Positions 35,755 to 44,158 of a stretch of DNA of 64,000 bases are shown here, piece by piece. Positions within the stretch are counted from its first letter, which is position 1; each line of letters starts with the position of its first letter. The position numbers and the translations under genes are program-made. This DNA is from JAJRPT01 sp965661945 (GTDB lineage Bacteria > Bacteroidota > Ignavibacteria > Kapaibacteriales > UBA2268). The stretch is from assembly GCA_965661945.1 (NCBI GenBank), contig CBFIFP010000004.1, positions 179,982-243,981 on the forward strand, written 5' to 3'. The notes below the pieces were generated by a model. It did not search any database and was not told the DNA's origin. It saw only the letters and a list, made by a program, of their open reading frames with translations.

Positions 35755-36624
35755 CTAATTGGGGTGTTTTATGAACATAGTTTGGTGTAAAAAATTAAGT
35801 GAAAGATGCGGTCTAAAATTATTGTATAAATCGACCGCCTCTTTTACTACTTTTTGTACTTGTAATAAATCTTTCAATGTGTAATATAAGTTAAACTCTT
35901 CTTTCATTGTCCTATTCATTCTTTCTGCTAATTCATTATCATACGGACTTGATGTTTCTGTCATACTCATTGTTATATTTGAAGTTATTGCTTCAGTAAC
36001 GTATTCCGAACTACAATATTGCAATCCTCTGTCTGAATGATGTATTAATTCATTTTCTGGGTATATCCTTTGGTCTATTGCCATCTTTAATGCTTTTGCT
36101 GATTGCTCCGCTGACATCGATTCACTTACATTATATCCTACTATCTTTCTGGAATAAGCATCTGTTATCATTGTTAAATATACATTTCCCTGTTTTGTTT
36201 TTAAATATGTTATGTCGCTTACCCAAAGTTGCTCCGGTGATTTTGGTACAAAATCTGTTGTTATGTTTGGGTGTTTTCTTAACCAATGCTTTGAATATGT
36301 TGTCTGCACATATCTTTTCTTTGGTTTTACCAATAAGTTCAGTTCTTTTAATAATGTAAATAATTTATCTCGTCCACATTTTATTCCATGTACTGTTAGT
36401 TCCTTAGAAATTAATTTATGTATTTTCCGTGTCCCTACTAATGGCAATCTCTTTCGTATATTACAGACAAATGTCTTTATCAAATGTTTTTCCTCTGATA
36501 CTTTTTCTTCTATTTTGCATCTTTTATAGTATGCTTGTCGAGAATATCCAAGTAATAAACTTGTTTCTTGTATCGTTATTCCTGGCTCTGACGTTGTGAT
36601 TTTTCTAACGACAGAGCTAAGCAC
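35755..36624 (-). CDS. IS3-family transposase OrfB (DDE integrase core)
   Basis: The 289-residue catalytic half of the transposase. A helical HTH_21 block (RKRLPLVGTRKIHKLISKEL) precedes the rve core. The DDE residues lie in WVSDITYLKTKQG (first Asp), HHSDRGLQYCS (second Asp) and SPYDNELAERMNRTMKEEF (Glu). The frame begins at GTG (36624), which lies at the A6G slip site, so it is most likely made as an OrfAB fusion by -1 frameshifting. All catalytic positions are present, so it may be active. Confidence 0.93.
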   Translation of the reverse strand: MLSSVVRKITTSEPGITIQETSLLLGYSRQAYYKRCKIEEKVSEEKHLIKTFVCNIRKRLPLVGTRKIHKLISKELTVHGIKCGRDKLFTLLKELNLLVKPKKRYVQTTYSKHWLRKHPNITTDFVPKSPEQLWVSDITYLKTKQGNVYLTMITDAYSRKIVGYNVSESMSAEQSAKALKMAIDQRIYPENELIHHSDRGLQYCSSEYVTEAITSNITMSMTETSSPYDNELAERMNRTMKEEFNLYYTLKDLLQVQKVVKEAVDLYNNFRPHLSLNFLHQTMFIKHPN

Positions 36625-36965
36625 TTTTTTCTAATATCTATTGAAAACATATCATTAGCAACATCTATCGCTGTATTTAATACATATTTCTCTTTCTCTA
36701 ATTGTTTAATCTTTGCCTTCAATTCTTGGATCTCTGAATATGGGGTTTGCTTTCCTTTCATATGATTAAATTTACTCCAATTTTGATTACCATGTTTTCG
36801 TAGCCATGTTAATACTGTTGTTTTTCCTTGTATCCCATATTTACGTTGTGCTTGTGGATATGTTATATATCCCTTTTCTACTTCATTGACTACTTGCAAT
36901 TTGAATGACAAACTGTAATCTTTTTGAGTCCGCTTTGAGGACTCTAGTTTCTTTTGAATTTCCAT
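36576..36965 (-). CDS. IS3-family OrfA (helix-turn-helix protein) with -1 frameshift site
   Basis: The 129-residue DNA-binding half. The helix-turn-helix is SFKLQVVNEVEKGYITYPQA with QAQRKYGIQGKTTVLTWLRK, followed by a leucine-zipper-like helix (IQELKAKIKQLEKEKYVLNT). On the minus strand, AAAAAAG at 36630-36624 is in the right frame for an A_AAA_AAG slip, giving OrfAB. OrfA alone usually represses or modulates transposition. It overlaps OrfB by 49 bp, as is normal in this family. Confidence 0.92.
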   Translation of the reverse strand: MEIQKKLESSKRTQKDYSLSFKLQVVNEVEKGYITYPQAQRKYGIQGKTTVLTWLRKHGNQNWSKFNHMKGKQTPYSEIQELKAKIKQLEKEKYVLNTAIDVANDMFSIDIRKKCLALSLEKSQRQSQE

Positions 36966-36975
36966 TAGTTACTCC

Positions 36976-37006
36976 TTTTAGTGTAACCTTATTTTAGGAC
37001 TATTCA
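36976..37006 (-). repeat. IS3 right inverted repeat
   Basis: The right end, next to the start of OrfA. It probably holds or overlaps the transposase promoter. It abuts the orphan reading frame that starts at 37008. Confidence 0.9.
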
Positions 37007-37007
37007 A

Positions 37008-37214
37008 TATATTGAATATAAGGGAAAATATATAAAAAATGAAGGTGATAAGTTTATCGAAATATTAATTAATTTAGAACATTTAAAAGATGTTAAAGTA
37101 ACAGGAAGAGTTTTCGAAGATATTACTGGTGGTGGTGTTTTGGTGGATAAAAGTATTTATAGGTATGAAGTAAATGATGACTGGTATAATAAGAATTGTT
37201 ATAGAAAATGGTAG
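37008..37214 (+). pseudogene. 3' fragment of an unknown gene cut off by the IS element
   Basis: Immediately after the IS right end, an open frame of 68 codons without a start runs to a TAG at 37212. It reads YIEYKGKYIKNEGDKFIEIL and later VTGRVFEDITGGGVLVDKS and DDWYNKNCYRKW. The composition and sustained frame look like real protein. No matching 5' part exists left of the IS, so the upstream piece was lost. The family is not recognised. Confidence 0.55.
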
Positions 37215-37246
37215 CCGAGTGCTAGTATAATTGTAATATCTTTAAC

Positions 37247-37861
37247 TTATTTTATCACATCAATTATAAATTCTGTGGCATTTTTAAGAGAGTTTAAGTC
37301 TGTGTTGTTATTAATAACGAAATCAGCTTTTTTCTTCTTTTCTTCGCTGGACATTTGGTTTTTCATTCTTTTTAAGATTTTCTCTTCAGAGGTGCTATCT
37401 CTTTCTATAAGCCGTTTTATTGTAATATCTTTTGGTGTAAAAACGCAAATTATATAATCATAAGCATCTTCCATACTTATTTCAAATATTAGTGCGCTTT
37501 CTACGAAAATTAACCTCTCCCCTTTTTCTACTAGTTCATCTATTTCATCTATATTATCTTGAATTACAAGAGGATGAACAAGTGCATTAAGTTTCGCTAA
37601 ATTTTCTTTTGATTTTTCATCTTCGCCAAAGACGATTTCTTCTATGAATTTCTTATTGATATTACCATCTGGTAGATAAAAATTACCACCAAATTCTTTG
37701 ATTAATTTTTCTTTGAGTTCGGAGTTTTCAAGGTATAGTTTTTTTGCTTTTGAATCAGAATTAATTACTTTGTAACCCATTTCATTAATAAATTTTGAAA
37801 CAGTAGATTTACCGCTTCCAATTCCACCTGTTATTCCAATTATTTTTACGTTATCTTCCAT
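37247..37861 (-). CDS. coaE: Dephospho-CoA kinase CoaE
   Basis: CoaE phosphorylates the 3'-hydroxyl of dephospho-CoA, the last step in coenzyme A synthesis. The 204 residues begin IIGITGGIGSGKSTVSKF (P-loop 11-20). They show the substrate-binding block NALVHPLVIQ and VESALIFEI, and the lid R-rich segment KRLIERDSTSEEKILKRMKNQM. Length fits. The gene is on its own, the stop about 30 bases beyond the IS-linked remnant. Nothing unusual. Confidence 0.94.
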   Translation of the reverse strand: MEDNVKIIGITGGIGSGKSTVSKFINEMGYKVINSDSKAKKLYLENSELKEKLIKEFGGNFYLPDGNINKKFIEEIVFGEDEKSKENLAKLNALVHPLVIQDNIDEIDELVEKGERLIFVESALIFEISMEDAYDYIICVFTPKDITIKRLIERDSTSEEKILKRMKNQMSSEEKKKKADFVINNNTDLNSLKNATEFIIDVIK

Positions 37862-38074
37862 ATTATAATTGAGATTTTAATAATAGTAAAGTCACGTTAA
37901 AGTGCCCGATTAAAAATTATAGATTTTATTTACTATCAATCAAATAATATTTTTATGTCATCGAATAGACACGATTTATAGTATCTAATTGATTATAAAA
38001 TAAATTTAAATATGAATTATTATAATTTACAGATTACTGATCTTGAATTTAGTAATTTTGCTTGTTTTATGTAA

Positions 38075-38094
38075 AGACACGATAAATCGTGTCT
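38075..38094. repeat. Perfect 20 bp palindrome AGACACGAT-AA-ATCGTGTCT
   Basis: Nine-base arms with an AA centre, just downstream of the icd stop. A second partial copy (AGACACGATTTATA) lies at 37967-37980. It may act as a bidirectional terminator without a T run or be a dispersed repeat of this genome. The rest of the 37862-38116 gap has no other visible feature. Confidence 0.75.
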
Positions 38095-38116
38095 CTACTA
38101 AAATTATTAATTCATA

Positions 38117-39379
38117 TTACATATTGCTAATCATCGCATCAGCAAATTCACTTGTTTTGAGTAGTTTTGCGTCATCCATTAATCTATGGAAGTCATAAGT
38201 TACTTTTTTCTGTGAAATTGTTTTCTCCATAGAAGAAATTATCATATTTGCGGCTTCATTCCATTCAAGATGCTCAAGCATCATGCATGCTGATAAGATA
38301 AGTGAACCTGGATTTACTTTATCTTGGTTAGTATATTTCGGAGCTGTCCCATGAGTTGCCTCAAATATTGCGTTACCTGATATATAATTTATATTTGCAC
38401 CTGGGGCGATTCCAATTCCTCCAACAATTGCAGCTAATGCATCAGATATATAATCTCCATTTAGATTCATAGTTGTAACTACTTCATAATCAGTTGGGCG
38501 AAGTAGAATTTGCTGTAGAAATGCATCAGCGATGAAGTCTTTAACTAAAATTTTACCGGATTCAAGTGCATCACTTTGTGCTTTGTTTGCTGCCTCTTCC
38601 CCATTTTCAGCTTTAATTTTATCATACTGTCTCCAAGTGAAAGTTTGCTCTGTATATTCTTGTTCTGCAACTTCGTAAGACCAATCTTTGAACATACCTT
38701 CGGTAAATTTCATAATGTTACCTTTGTGAACTATAGTAACTGAAGAGCGTTTATTTGCAATAGCATAATTGATTGAAGCTCGCATTATACGTTTAGTTCC
38801 TTCTTCAGAAATTGGTTTTATACCTATTGAAGAGCTTTCCGGAAATCTGATTTTTTTTATTCCCATATCATTTTGAAGGAAATTAATCACTTTTTTAACT
38901 TCTTCAGTTCCTGCTTTCCATTCAATTCCAGCGTAAATGTCTTCTGTGTTTTCACGGAAAATCACCATATCGCAATCTTGAGGTCTTTTAACTGGTGAAG
39001 GAACACCTTCAAACCATCTAACAGGGCGAACGCAAGAATAAAGGTCTAATTCCTGACGCAAAGCAACATTTAATGACCTAATTCCACCGCCTACTGGAGT
39101 TGTTAAAGGTCCTTTGATTGCAACAAGATGCTCTTTAATTATATCAAGAGTTTCTTTTGGTAACCACTCTCCAGTTTTCTTAAATGATTTTTCTCCAGCA
39201 AGAACTTCTTTCCAAAATATTTTTTTTATTCCTCTATAAGATTTTTCAACTGCTGCTTCGACAACTTTTTTAGTAGCCGCCCAAACATCTGGTCCAATTC
39301 CATCGCCTTCTATAAAAGGTATAATCGGTGCGTTAGGAATATGTAGTTTCCCATCGACCATTTTAATTTTTTCAGCCAT
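38117..39379 (-). CDS. icd: NADP-dependent isocitrate dehydrogenase
   Basis: This enzyme converts isocitrate to 2-oxoglutarate and CO2 in the TCA cycle. It has IPFIEGDGIGPDVW, the catalytic IKGPLTTPVGGGIRSLN, FRENTEDIYAG, the metal-binding NLNGDYISDALAAIVGG and HGTAPKYTNQDKVNPGS, where the Lys-Tyr (PKY) residues indicate NADP rather than NAD. I start at the ATG at 39379 (MAEKIK), which has AAGGAT upstream, not at an earlier in-frame codon at 39400. The mature product is 420 residues, close to E. coli Icd (416). Single gene. Confidence 0.96.
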   Translation of the reverse strand: MAEKIKMVDGKLHIPNAPIIPFIEGDGIGPDVWAATKKVVEAAVEKSYRGIKKIFWKEVLAGEKSFKKTGEWLPKETLDIIKEHLVAIKGPLTTPVGGGIRSLNVALRQELDLYSCVRPVRWFEGVPSPVKRPQDCDMVIFRENTEDIYAGIEWKAGTEEVKKVINFLQNDMGIKKIRFPESSSIGIKPISEEGTKRIMRASINYAIANKRSSVTIVHKGNIMKFTEGMFKDWSYEVAEQEYTEQTFTWRQYDKIKAENGEEAANKAQSDALESGKILVKDFIADAFLQQILLRPTDYEVVTTMNLNGDYISDALAAIVGGIGIAPGANINYISGNAIFEATHGTAPKYTNQDKVNPGSLILSACMMLEHLEWNEAANMIISSMEKTISQKKVTYDFHRLMDDAKLLKTSEFADAMISNM

Positions 39380-39428
39380 AACGTTATCCTTATTTATCAA
39401 AAAATGAATTTAGTAATTTTTCACTAAA

Positions 39429-40694
39429 TTATTCTGCTTCTATTACATCAAATCCAGTGTATTTTCTTAAAACTTCTGGAATTATTAATTTTTCACCATC
39501 AAAGTATTGCTCTAAAATTGCAACTATAATTCTTGGAGTAGCTAGCCCAGAACCATTTATAGTATGCACAAACTCTGGTTTAGAGTCTTGAGAGCGTTTA
39601 AATCTAATATTTGCTCTTCGAGATTGAAAATCTAAAAAATTAGAACAAGAAGAAACTTCGAGCCATCTTTTTTCTACTCCAGCCCATACTTCAAAGTCAT
39701 AAGTCTTAGTAGATGAAAAGCTTGTGTCTCCACTGCAGAGTAATAAAACTCTGTAAGTTAATCCAAGTTTTTTGATTAAATCTTCAGCATCTGAGGTCAA
39801 TTTTTCAAGTTCGTCAAAAGAGTTTTCAGGGTCAGCAAGTTTTACTAATTCCACTTTATTGAATTGGTGAACTCTTAAAAATCCGCGAACTTCTTTTCCG
39901 TGGCTACCTGCTTCTCTTCGAAAACAAGGACTGTAACCAGTTATCATAATTGGTAGTTGCTCACTTTTTAACATTTCATTATTATGATAATTAGTTAAAG
40001 GTACCTCTGCAGTTGGTATCAAATATAAGTTATCTTCTGTGCAATGGTACATATCCTCTGCCATTTTAGGGAGTTGTCCTGTTCCTTCCATTGAAGCTTG
40101 ATTTACAACGTAAGGTGGAATAAATTCTCTGTAACCCTTTGAACTGTTTTCATCTAAGAAGAAATTAATCAAAGCACGTTCTAATTTTGCACCTTTACCA
40201 GTTAAAAAAGCAAAGCCAGAGCCAGTAACTTTTGCACCACGCTCAAAATCAATTATATTAAGTCGCTTTCCAATTTCAATATGGTCGAAGTTGTGTTTTA
40301 CTTCAAAAGTTTCCCCAAAAGTTCTAATTATTTTGTTATCATCTTCGGTCATTCCTTTTGGAACTGAATCATGAAGAATATTAGGAAGTTTCATTAAAGA
40401 ATTTTGAATACGGTCTTCTACTACTCTTAACTCGCTATCATAGGCAGATATTTTTTCTGAGACTTCTCTCATACTTATAATATCTTGTTCTGCGTCTACT
40501 TTATTTTTTTTCTTTTCTGCAATTTGCTTAGTTACGATATTTCTTTCGTTTTTTAAACTTTCTACATCAGCAATAATTGCTCTGCGTTTTTCATCATCTT
40601 TTACGATTGCATCAACATCAACTACAACTCTTTTTAAACTATTATTTTCTTTAACTTTATCAGGAAATTCTCTGACGAATTTCAAATCTAACAT
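39429..40694 (-). CDS. serS: Seryl-tRNA synthetase SerS
   Basis: Class II aminoacyl-tRNA synthetase that charges tRNA-Ser. It has an N-terminal antiparallel coiled coil for tRNA binding (residues about 30-105, e.g. SLKNERNIVTKQIAEKKKNK). The catalytic core follows, with motif 2 (SPCFRREAGSHGKEVRGFLR, then HQFNKVEL) and the motif 3 region NGSGLATPRIIVAILEQY. The 421 residues match the family. A perfect TAATTTTG box lies at 40725-40732. It is tandem with icd on the same strand, 49 bases apart. Confidence 0.96.
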   Translation of the reverse strand: MLDLKFVREFPDKVKENNSLKRVVVDVDAIVKDDEKRRAIIADVESLKNERNIVTKQIAEKKKNKVDAEQDIISMREVSEKISAYDSELRVVEDRIQNSLMKLPNILHDSVPKGMTEDDNKIIRTFGETFEVKHNFDHIEIGKRLNIIDFERGAKVTGSGFAFLTGKGAKLERALINFFLDENSSKGYREFIPPYVVNQASMEGTGQLPKMAEDMYHCTEDNLYLIPTAEVPLTNYHNNEMLKSEQLPIMITGYSPCFRREAGSHGKEVRGFLRVHQFNKVELVKLADPENSFDELEKLTSDAEDLIKKLGLTYRVLLLCSGDTSFSSTKTYDFEVWAGVEKRWLEVSSCSNFLDFQSRRANIRFKRSQDSKPEFVHTINGSGLATPRIIVAILEQYFDGEKLIIPEVLRKYTGFDVIEAE

Positions 40695-40724
40695 AAATTT
40701 CTTCCAACTATTAAATTAATATTA

Positions 40725-40732
40725 CAAAATTA
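40725..40732 (-). promoter_or_regulatory. Candidate -7 box TAATTTTG for serS
   Basis: The plus strand reads CAAAATTA, 31 bases upstream of the serS ATG. A second match, TATTTTTG on the minus strand, lies at 40742-40735. No -33 element at 19 bases. Confidence 0.5.
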
Positions 40733-40793
40733 AGCAAAAATACTAAAATAAATAAATTATATTCTTTAAGACTTAATAGATTTAGTAAGTTGA

Positions 40794-41711
40794 TTATGAT
40801 TTAATAATGTAATCTTTTGCAACACCAAATCTAAGACCATTTGAACTTATTTTGAAACTGTTTTTTCCAGAGACATTTAATAGTTTTTGAAGAATTAAGC
40901 CCCCACCTAAAATAATATCAGCTCTATTTGAGTGAACTCCATATTTATCTACAAGATAGTCTTTGGGATTATTTTTAATTATTTCTAAAACATTATCTAA
41001 TTCAGTTGCTTTCATCTCAAAATTGTGAAGTTTTTCTCTTGAGTATGAATTAAGATTAAGATGGATTTGAGCAAGGGTGTTTGGAGTGCCAGCTACTGCG
41101 ATTATATTGCCAAATTTGAAGTCAATTATTTGAGAAAATAAAAAGTTAAGTTCCTTGTTAGTAGAATCTATTGATTTAGCGGAAAAAGGATAAAATAAAT
41201 TATTTCTTTCGCTTAATCTAACTGCTCCAGTTTGCAGAGATGTGATATTGGTAATTTGAGAATTTTGTCCTGTGATTATTTCGGTACTACCACCACCAAT
41301 ATCAATTACTGTATTAAAATGATTATCTTCTATACTTCCTAAAAAGGAAAGTCTTGCTTCTTCTTTTCCTTCAATAACATTTATTTCATTTCCAATTATT
41401 TTTTCAAAAATACTTTTTACCAAATTTGAGTTTTTAGCATCTCTCATTGCAGAAGTTGCAACACTTATAACTTTTTCAACATTATTTTTTGTTATTCGAT
41501 TATGATATTCATTTAAAATTTTAGTTGCTCTTTCAATTGCCTCTAAAGAGATGTTTCCACTTTTATCAAGACCTTCACCAAGTCGTGCGATTTTATGATG
41601 GTCTTCTATAATTGTGTATTTGCCGTTTTGGTATTCTAATATTAGAAGTAAAATAGTGTTAGTTCCGATGTCTATTGATGCTATTTTTGTTAATTTTTCT
41701 GAATTTATCAT
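40794..41711 (-). CDS. Ppx/GppA-family exopolyphosphatase
   Basis: A 305-residue member of the ASKHA fold. The N-terminal phosphate loop is ASIDIGTNTILLLI and the second is VIDIGGGSTEII, with RLGEGLDKSG and SVATSAMRDAKNS between. It would remove phosphate from long polyphosphate chains and/or hydrolyse pppGpp to ppGpp. It is the short form, lacking the HD-like C-terminal extension of E. coli Ppx, so it resembles the single-domain GppA-like proteins. The link to ppGpp is worth noting since an RSH protein lies at 52.5 kb. Confidence 0.88.
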   Translation of the reverse strand: MINSEKLTKIASIDIGTNTILLLILEYQNGKYTIIEDHHKIARLGEGLDKSGNISLEAIERATKILNEYHNRITKNNVEKVISVATSAMRDAKNSNLVKSIFEKIIGNEINVIEGKEEARLSFLGSIEDNHFNTVIDIGGGSTEIITGQNSQITNITSLQTGAVRLSERNNLFYPFSAKSIDSTNKELNFLFSQIIDFKFGNIIAVAGTPNTLAQIHLNLNSYSREKLHNFEMKATELDNVLEIIKNNPKDYLVDKYGVHSNRADIILGGGLILQKLLNVSGKNSFKISSNGLRFGVAKDYIIKS

Positions 41712-41866
41712 CTTCTCTTTGGATTAAATTAATTTGTATATTACGATTTTTATATTGTTTAGTTTGGTGAAGAAATTTATAAAATAATTAGAAACATTTT
41801 ATACTTTATAACGAATAATATTTTTATAAAATTGAACTAAGTATTTTAATTTAATTTTAAATTGAT

Positions 41867-41874
41867 TAATTTTG
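41867..41874 (+). promoter_or_regulatory. Candidate -7 box TAATTTTG ending 4 bases before an ATG
   Basis: A perfect octamer; the ATG of the next gene is at 41879, where transcription should begin. This predicts a leaderless or near-leaderless mRNA. No -33 TTTG at 19 bases. Confidence 0.4.
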
Positions 41875-41878
41875 TGAA

Positions 41879-42136
41879 ATGAAAAAGAAAATTATTTTTA
41901 AACCAAGAAAAATTGAAGTAAATCCTATAAAAGATAAGGAAAAAACAGAACTTGTTAATAAATGCTTGGTTGATATAAGAAAATATTATCTTAATAATAT
42001 TAAAGAAAATAAAATGATTGCGTTTAAAGTTATGCACTTTAACAAAGTTTTGAAGAAATCTTCTGCTGAGAATAATTTCGAGTTTATTGATACTTTTATT
42101 AAATTAGAAAAATGGGGATTTGATGATAAAAATTAG
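41879..42136 (+). CDS. Hypothetical basic protein, 85 residues
   Basis: A short protein rich in Lys (KKKIIFKPRKIEVNPIKDKE) with a helical middle (TELVNKCLVDIRKYYLNNIK). No known motif or signal peptide is seen. Its last 14 bases overlap the next gene, so the two are co-translated. The promoter box lies so close to the ATG that a leaderless transcript is likely. Function unknown. Confidence 0.55.
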   Translation: MKKKIIFKPRKIEVNPIKDKEKTELVNKCLVDIRKYYLNNIKENKMIAFKVMHFNKVLKKSSAENNFEFIDTFIKLEKWGFDDKN

Positions 42137-42890
42137 TTTATTTTTTTTGATACTAAACGCTTTTGCTTTTTCAAATGAAATCAAAATTTCTAAATTAACC
42201 TATAAATTTGTTTTAGATGAAAGTAAACCAAATAGTACTTTTTTTTCTGTAAGCGTTCCTTATGTTCAGAATATAGATCGAGAGCTGTTAGAACTTATTT
42301 ATTCTGATTTAGAATTTGATATAGATAAGACGGATAAACCATTAAATACTAATTATTTATTTGAACAAGTAGAATTAAAATTTAATGAATTTAATGTATC
42401 ATACAATCAAATTTTGGAAGAACTTAAAAATGAAGATGAAGAAATAAGAAATAGGTTAATTTATACTTATGATGAAACTTATCAACTTAAAATGTTTAAT
42501 GGATTTATAACTCTAACAAAAAATTTAACTTATTATTCAGGTGGTGCGCATAGTAACTATAAAACATTTCATTTTAATTATTCATCTAATAACAAAAAGA
42601 AACTGCTTCTTAATGATATAATCAAGAATAGAGATTCTCTTTTAGTTATTGCCGAAAGTAAATTTAGAAAGATTTATAAGATACCAAACAATTTGAGTAT
42701 TAATACAACAGGGTTTCAATTTCCTGAAGGAAAATTTGAAATTTCTGAGAATTTTTTGATTGAAAAAGATGGCTTTGTATTTATATGGAATACTTACGAA
42801 ATAGCCCCTTATGCTTATGGACAAATTACTTTAAAATTGACTTTTAGTGAATTAGAAAATATTCTAAATGAAAATTACAACTTTTATTAA
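42123..42890 (+). CDS. Secreted DUF3298-like (RsiV C-terminal type) protein
   Basis: A 255-residue exported protein. The signal peptide is about residues 1-17 (MIKISLFFLILNAFAFS). The C-terminal half has the DUF3298 pattern: TYYSGGAHSNYKTFHFNY, KKKLLLNDII, FEISENFLIEKDGFVFIWN, IAPYAYGQITLKL. In B. subtilis RsiV this domain binds lysozyme, so the domain can sense ligands at the envelope; the ligand here is unknown. ATG at 42123 is used, not the TTG one codon earlier. It overlaps the convergent M16 gene by 4 bp. Confidence 0.78.
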   Translation: MIKISLFFLILNAFAFSNEIKISKLTYKFVLDESKPNSTFFSVSVPYVQNIDRELLELIYSDLEFDIDKTDKPLNTNYLFEQVELKFNEFNVSYNQILEELKNEDEEIRNRLIYTYDETYQLKMFNGFITLTKNLTYYSGGAHSNYKTFHFNYSSNNKKKLLLNDIIKNRDSLLVIAESKFRKIYKIPNNLSINTTGFQFPEGKFEISENFLIEKDGFVFIWNTYEIAPYAYGQITLKLTFSELENILNENYNFY

Positions 42891-44158
42891 TCCGGTAGAA
42901 GAATATATTTAAACCAATTATCATAGTCAAAGGTTGATTTGGTTATATCAATAACTTTTTCAAGACTAAAATTATCTATATATTCAATTGTTTGAGTGCT
43001 ATATTCAATTTTATTATAAAGCATAATTTGTCTTGTTAGATTATTTATCTTATTTAAAGTTCCCTCATTTTCTATTAGAGAGTATGTTTTGAGTAATTCT
43101 TTAGCTATCGAAAGTTCAGATTTTGAGAATGGTTTTTGAATTAGCTTATTGAATTCTTTCATTAATAGTTCTAATACTTTTTGTTTCTTCTTAGAATCAA
43201 AAGAAGTATAAATATAAAACTCCGTAAAATCTGTATAGTTTGAAACACCAGAATAAATATTATAAGTGATTGCTTTTGATTCCCTTAAAGATTGGTAAAG
43301 TCGAGATGACATCGCCTCTGAAATCATTATATTAAATAGAGTGTAGCAAGTTCGTAATTCAACACTGCTATCTAAATTAATTTTAGATAATAGCAAATGT
43401 GTTTGGTTTGTGATATTAGATTTATTTTCAAAAGTTATTGCCTTATTTAAGTTTAACTTTTGATTTTCCTTAATTTTGCTTTTTGAATGAAATTTAAATT
43501 TTTCTATGATTGATAAAAATTCATTAATGTTCGGACCAGCATAAGCGATAATAATGTTATTTGCATCGTAATTTTGTTCGAAATAATAATTTAGGTGGAG
43601 AATATTTATTTCATTAACAGATACAATAGAACCAGCTATGGGGTTAGCTATATTTTCATTTTGAAATTGGATTTGAGAAATTTTATCTGTAATAAAATCT
43701 TCAGGATCCTCCTCTGCAGAAACTATTTCATCAATTATAATTTTCTTTTCTTTGTTTATATCATTTTGATTAAATTCGGGTTCTAAAACAACTTCATAAA
43801 GTAAATTAAATACCTTTGATAGATTTTTATAGTTTGCTGTGGCAAAATATGAAGTGTATTCTTTGGTTGTAAAAGCATTTGCAATTGCTCCATATTTTTC
43901 AAATTCTTTTGCAATTTGTTTACTTTTTAATCTTTTAGTTCTTCTAAAAACAAGGTGTTCTAAAAAATGTGCTGTTCCGTTTGGAACGTTATGTTCATCT
44001 CTCGAACCTGATATAACTGAAATAGATACAGAAAATGGGAATAAAACAGATGTTTCTTCTGCAATAACTTTTAATCCATTTTGATATTCTTTTACGATTA
44101 TATTTTCATTTATATTATCGTTTTTTGGTGTTTGGTGTAACTTTCTTTTTGTTATCAA
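42887..44158 (-). CDS. M16-family zinc peptidase (processing-protease type)
   Basis: A 423-residue single-unit M16 peptidase. The inverted zinc motif HFLEH is at 64-68 with GTAHFLEHLVF, and the third ligand Glu is in IIDEIVSAEED (about 144). It also has VSGSRDEHNVPNG-like N-terminal strands and the C-terminal FYIYTSFDSKKKQKVLELL block. Such enzymes cleave short or unfolded peptides. No signal peptide is visible, so it is probably cytosolic. It shares 4 bp with recO upstream and 4 bp with the convergent DUF3298 gene. Confidence 0.9.
   Translation of the reverse strand: MITKRKLHQTPKNDNINENIIVKEYQNGLKVIAEETSVLFPFSVSISVISGSRDEHNVPNGTAHFLEHLVFRRTKRLKSKQIAKEFEKYGAIANAFTTKEYTSYFATANYKNLSKVFNLLYEVVLEPEFNQNDINKEKKIIIDEIVSAEEDPEDFITDKISQIQFQNENIANPIAGSIVSVNEINILHLNYYFEQNYDANNIIIAYAGPNINEFLSIIEKFKFHSKSKIKENQKLNLNKAITFENKSNITNQTHLLLSKINLDSSVELRTCYTLFNIMISEAMSSRLYQSLRESKAITYNIYSGVSNYTDFTEFYIYTSFDSKKKQKVLELLMKEFNKLIQKPFSKSELSIAKELLKTYSLIENEGTLNKINNLTRQIMLYNKIEYSTQTIEYIDNFSLEKVIDITKSTFDYDNWFKYILLPD

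Larger units (their letters stand above)
35697..37006 (-). mobile_element. Complete IS3-family insertion sequence (1310 bp)
   Basis: Bounded by 31-base terminal inverted repeats that match at 30 of 31 positions: left 35697-35727 starting TGAATAGTCCTAAAATAGGG, right 36976-37006 ending GGACTATTCA, so the ends read TG...CA. It carries orfA and orfB, with an A6G frameshift site, and appears intact. No clear 3-4 bp target duplication is visible at the flanks (AAT left, ATA right). Confidence 0.92.

Noticed and set aside
35697..37006. Target site duplication of the IS3 element
   Set aside because: The flanking bases (AAT left, ATA right) do not repeat at 3, 4 or 5 bases; only a two-base AT match, which is not meaningful in such A/T-rich DNA.
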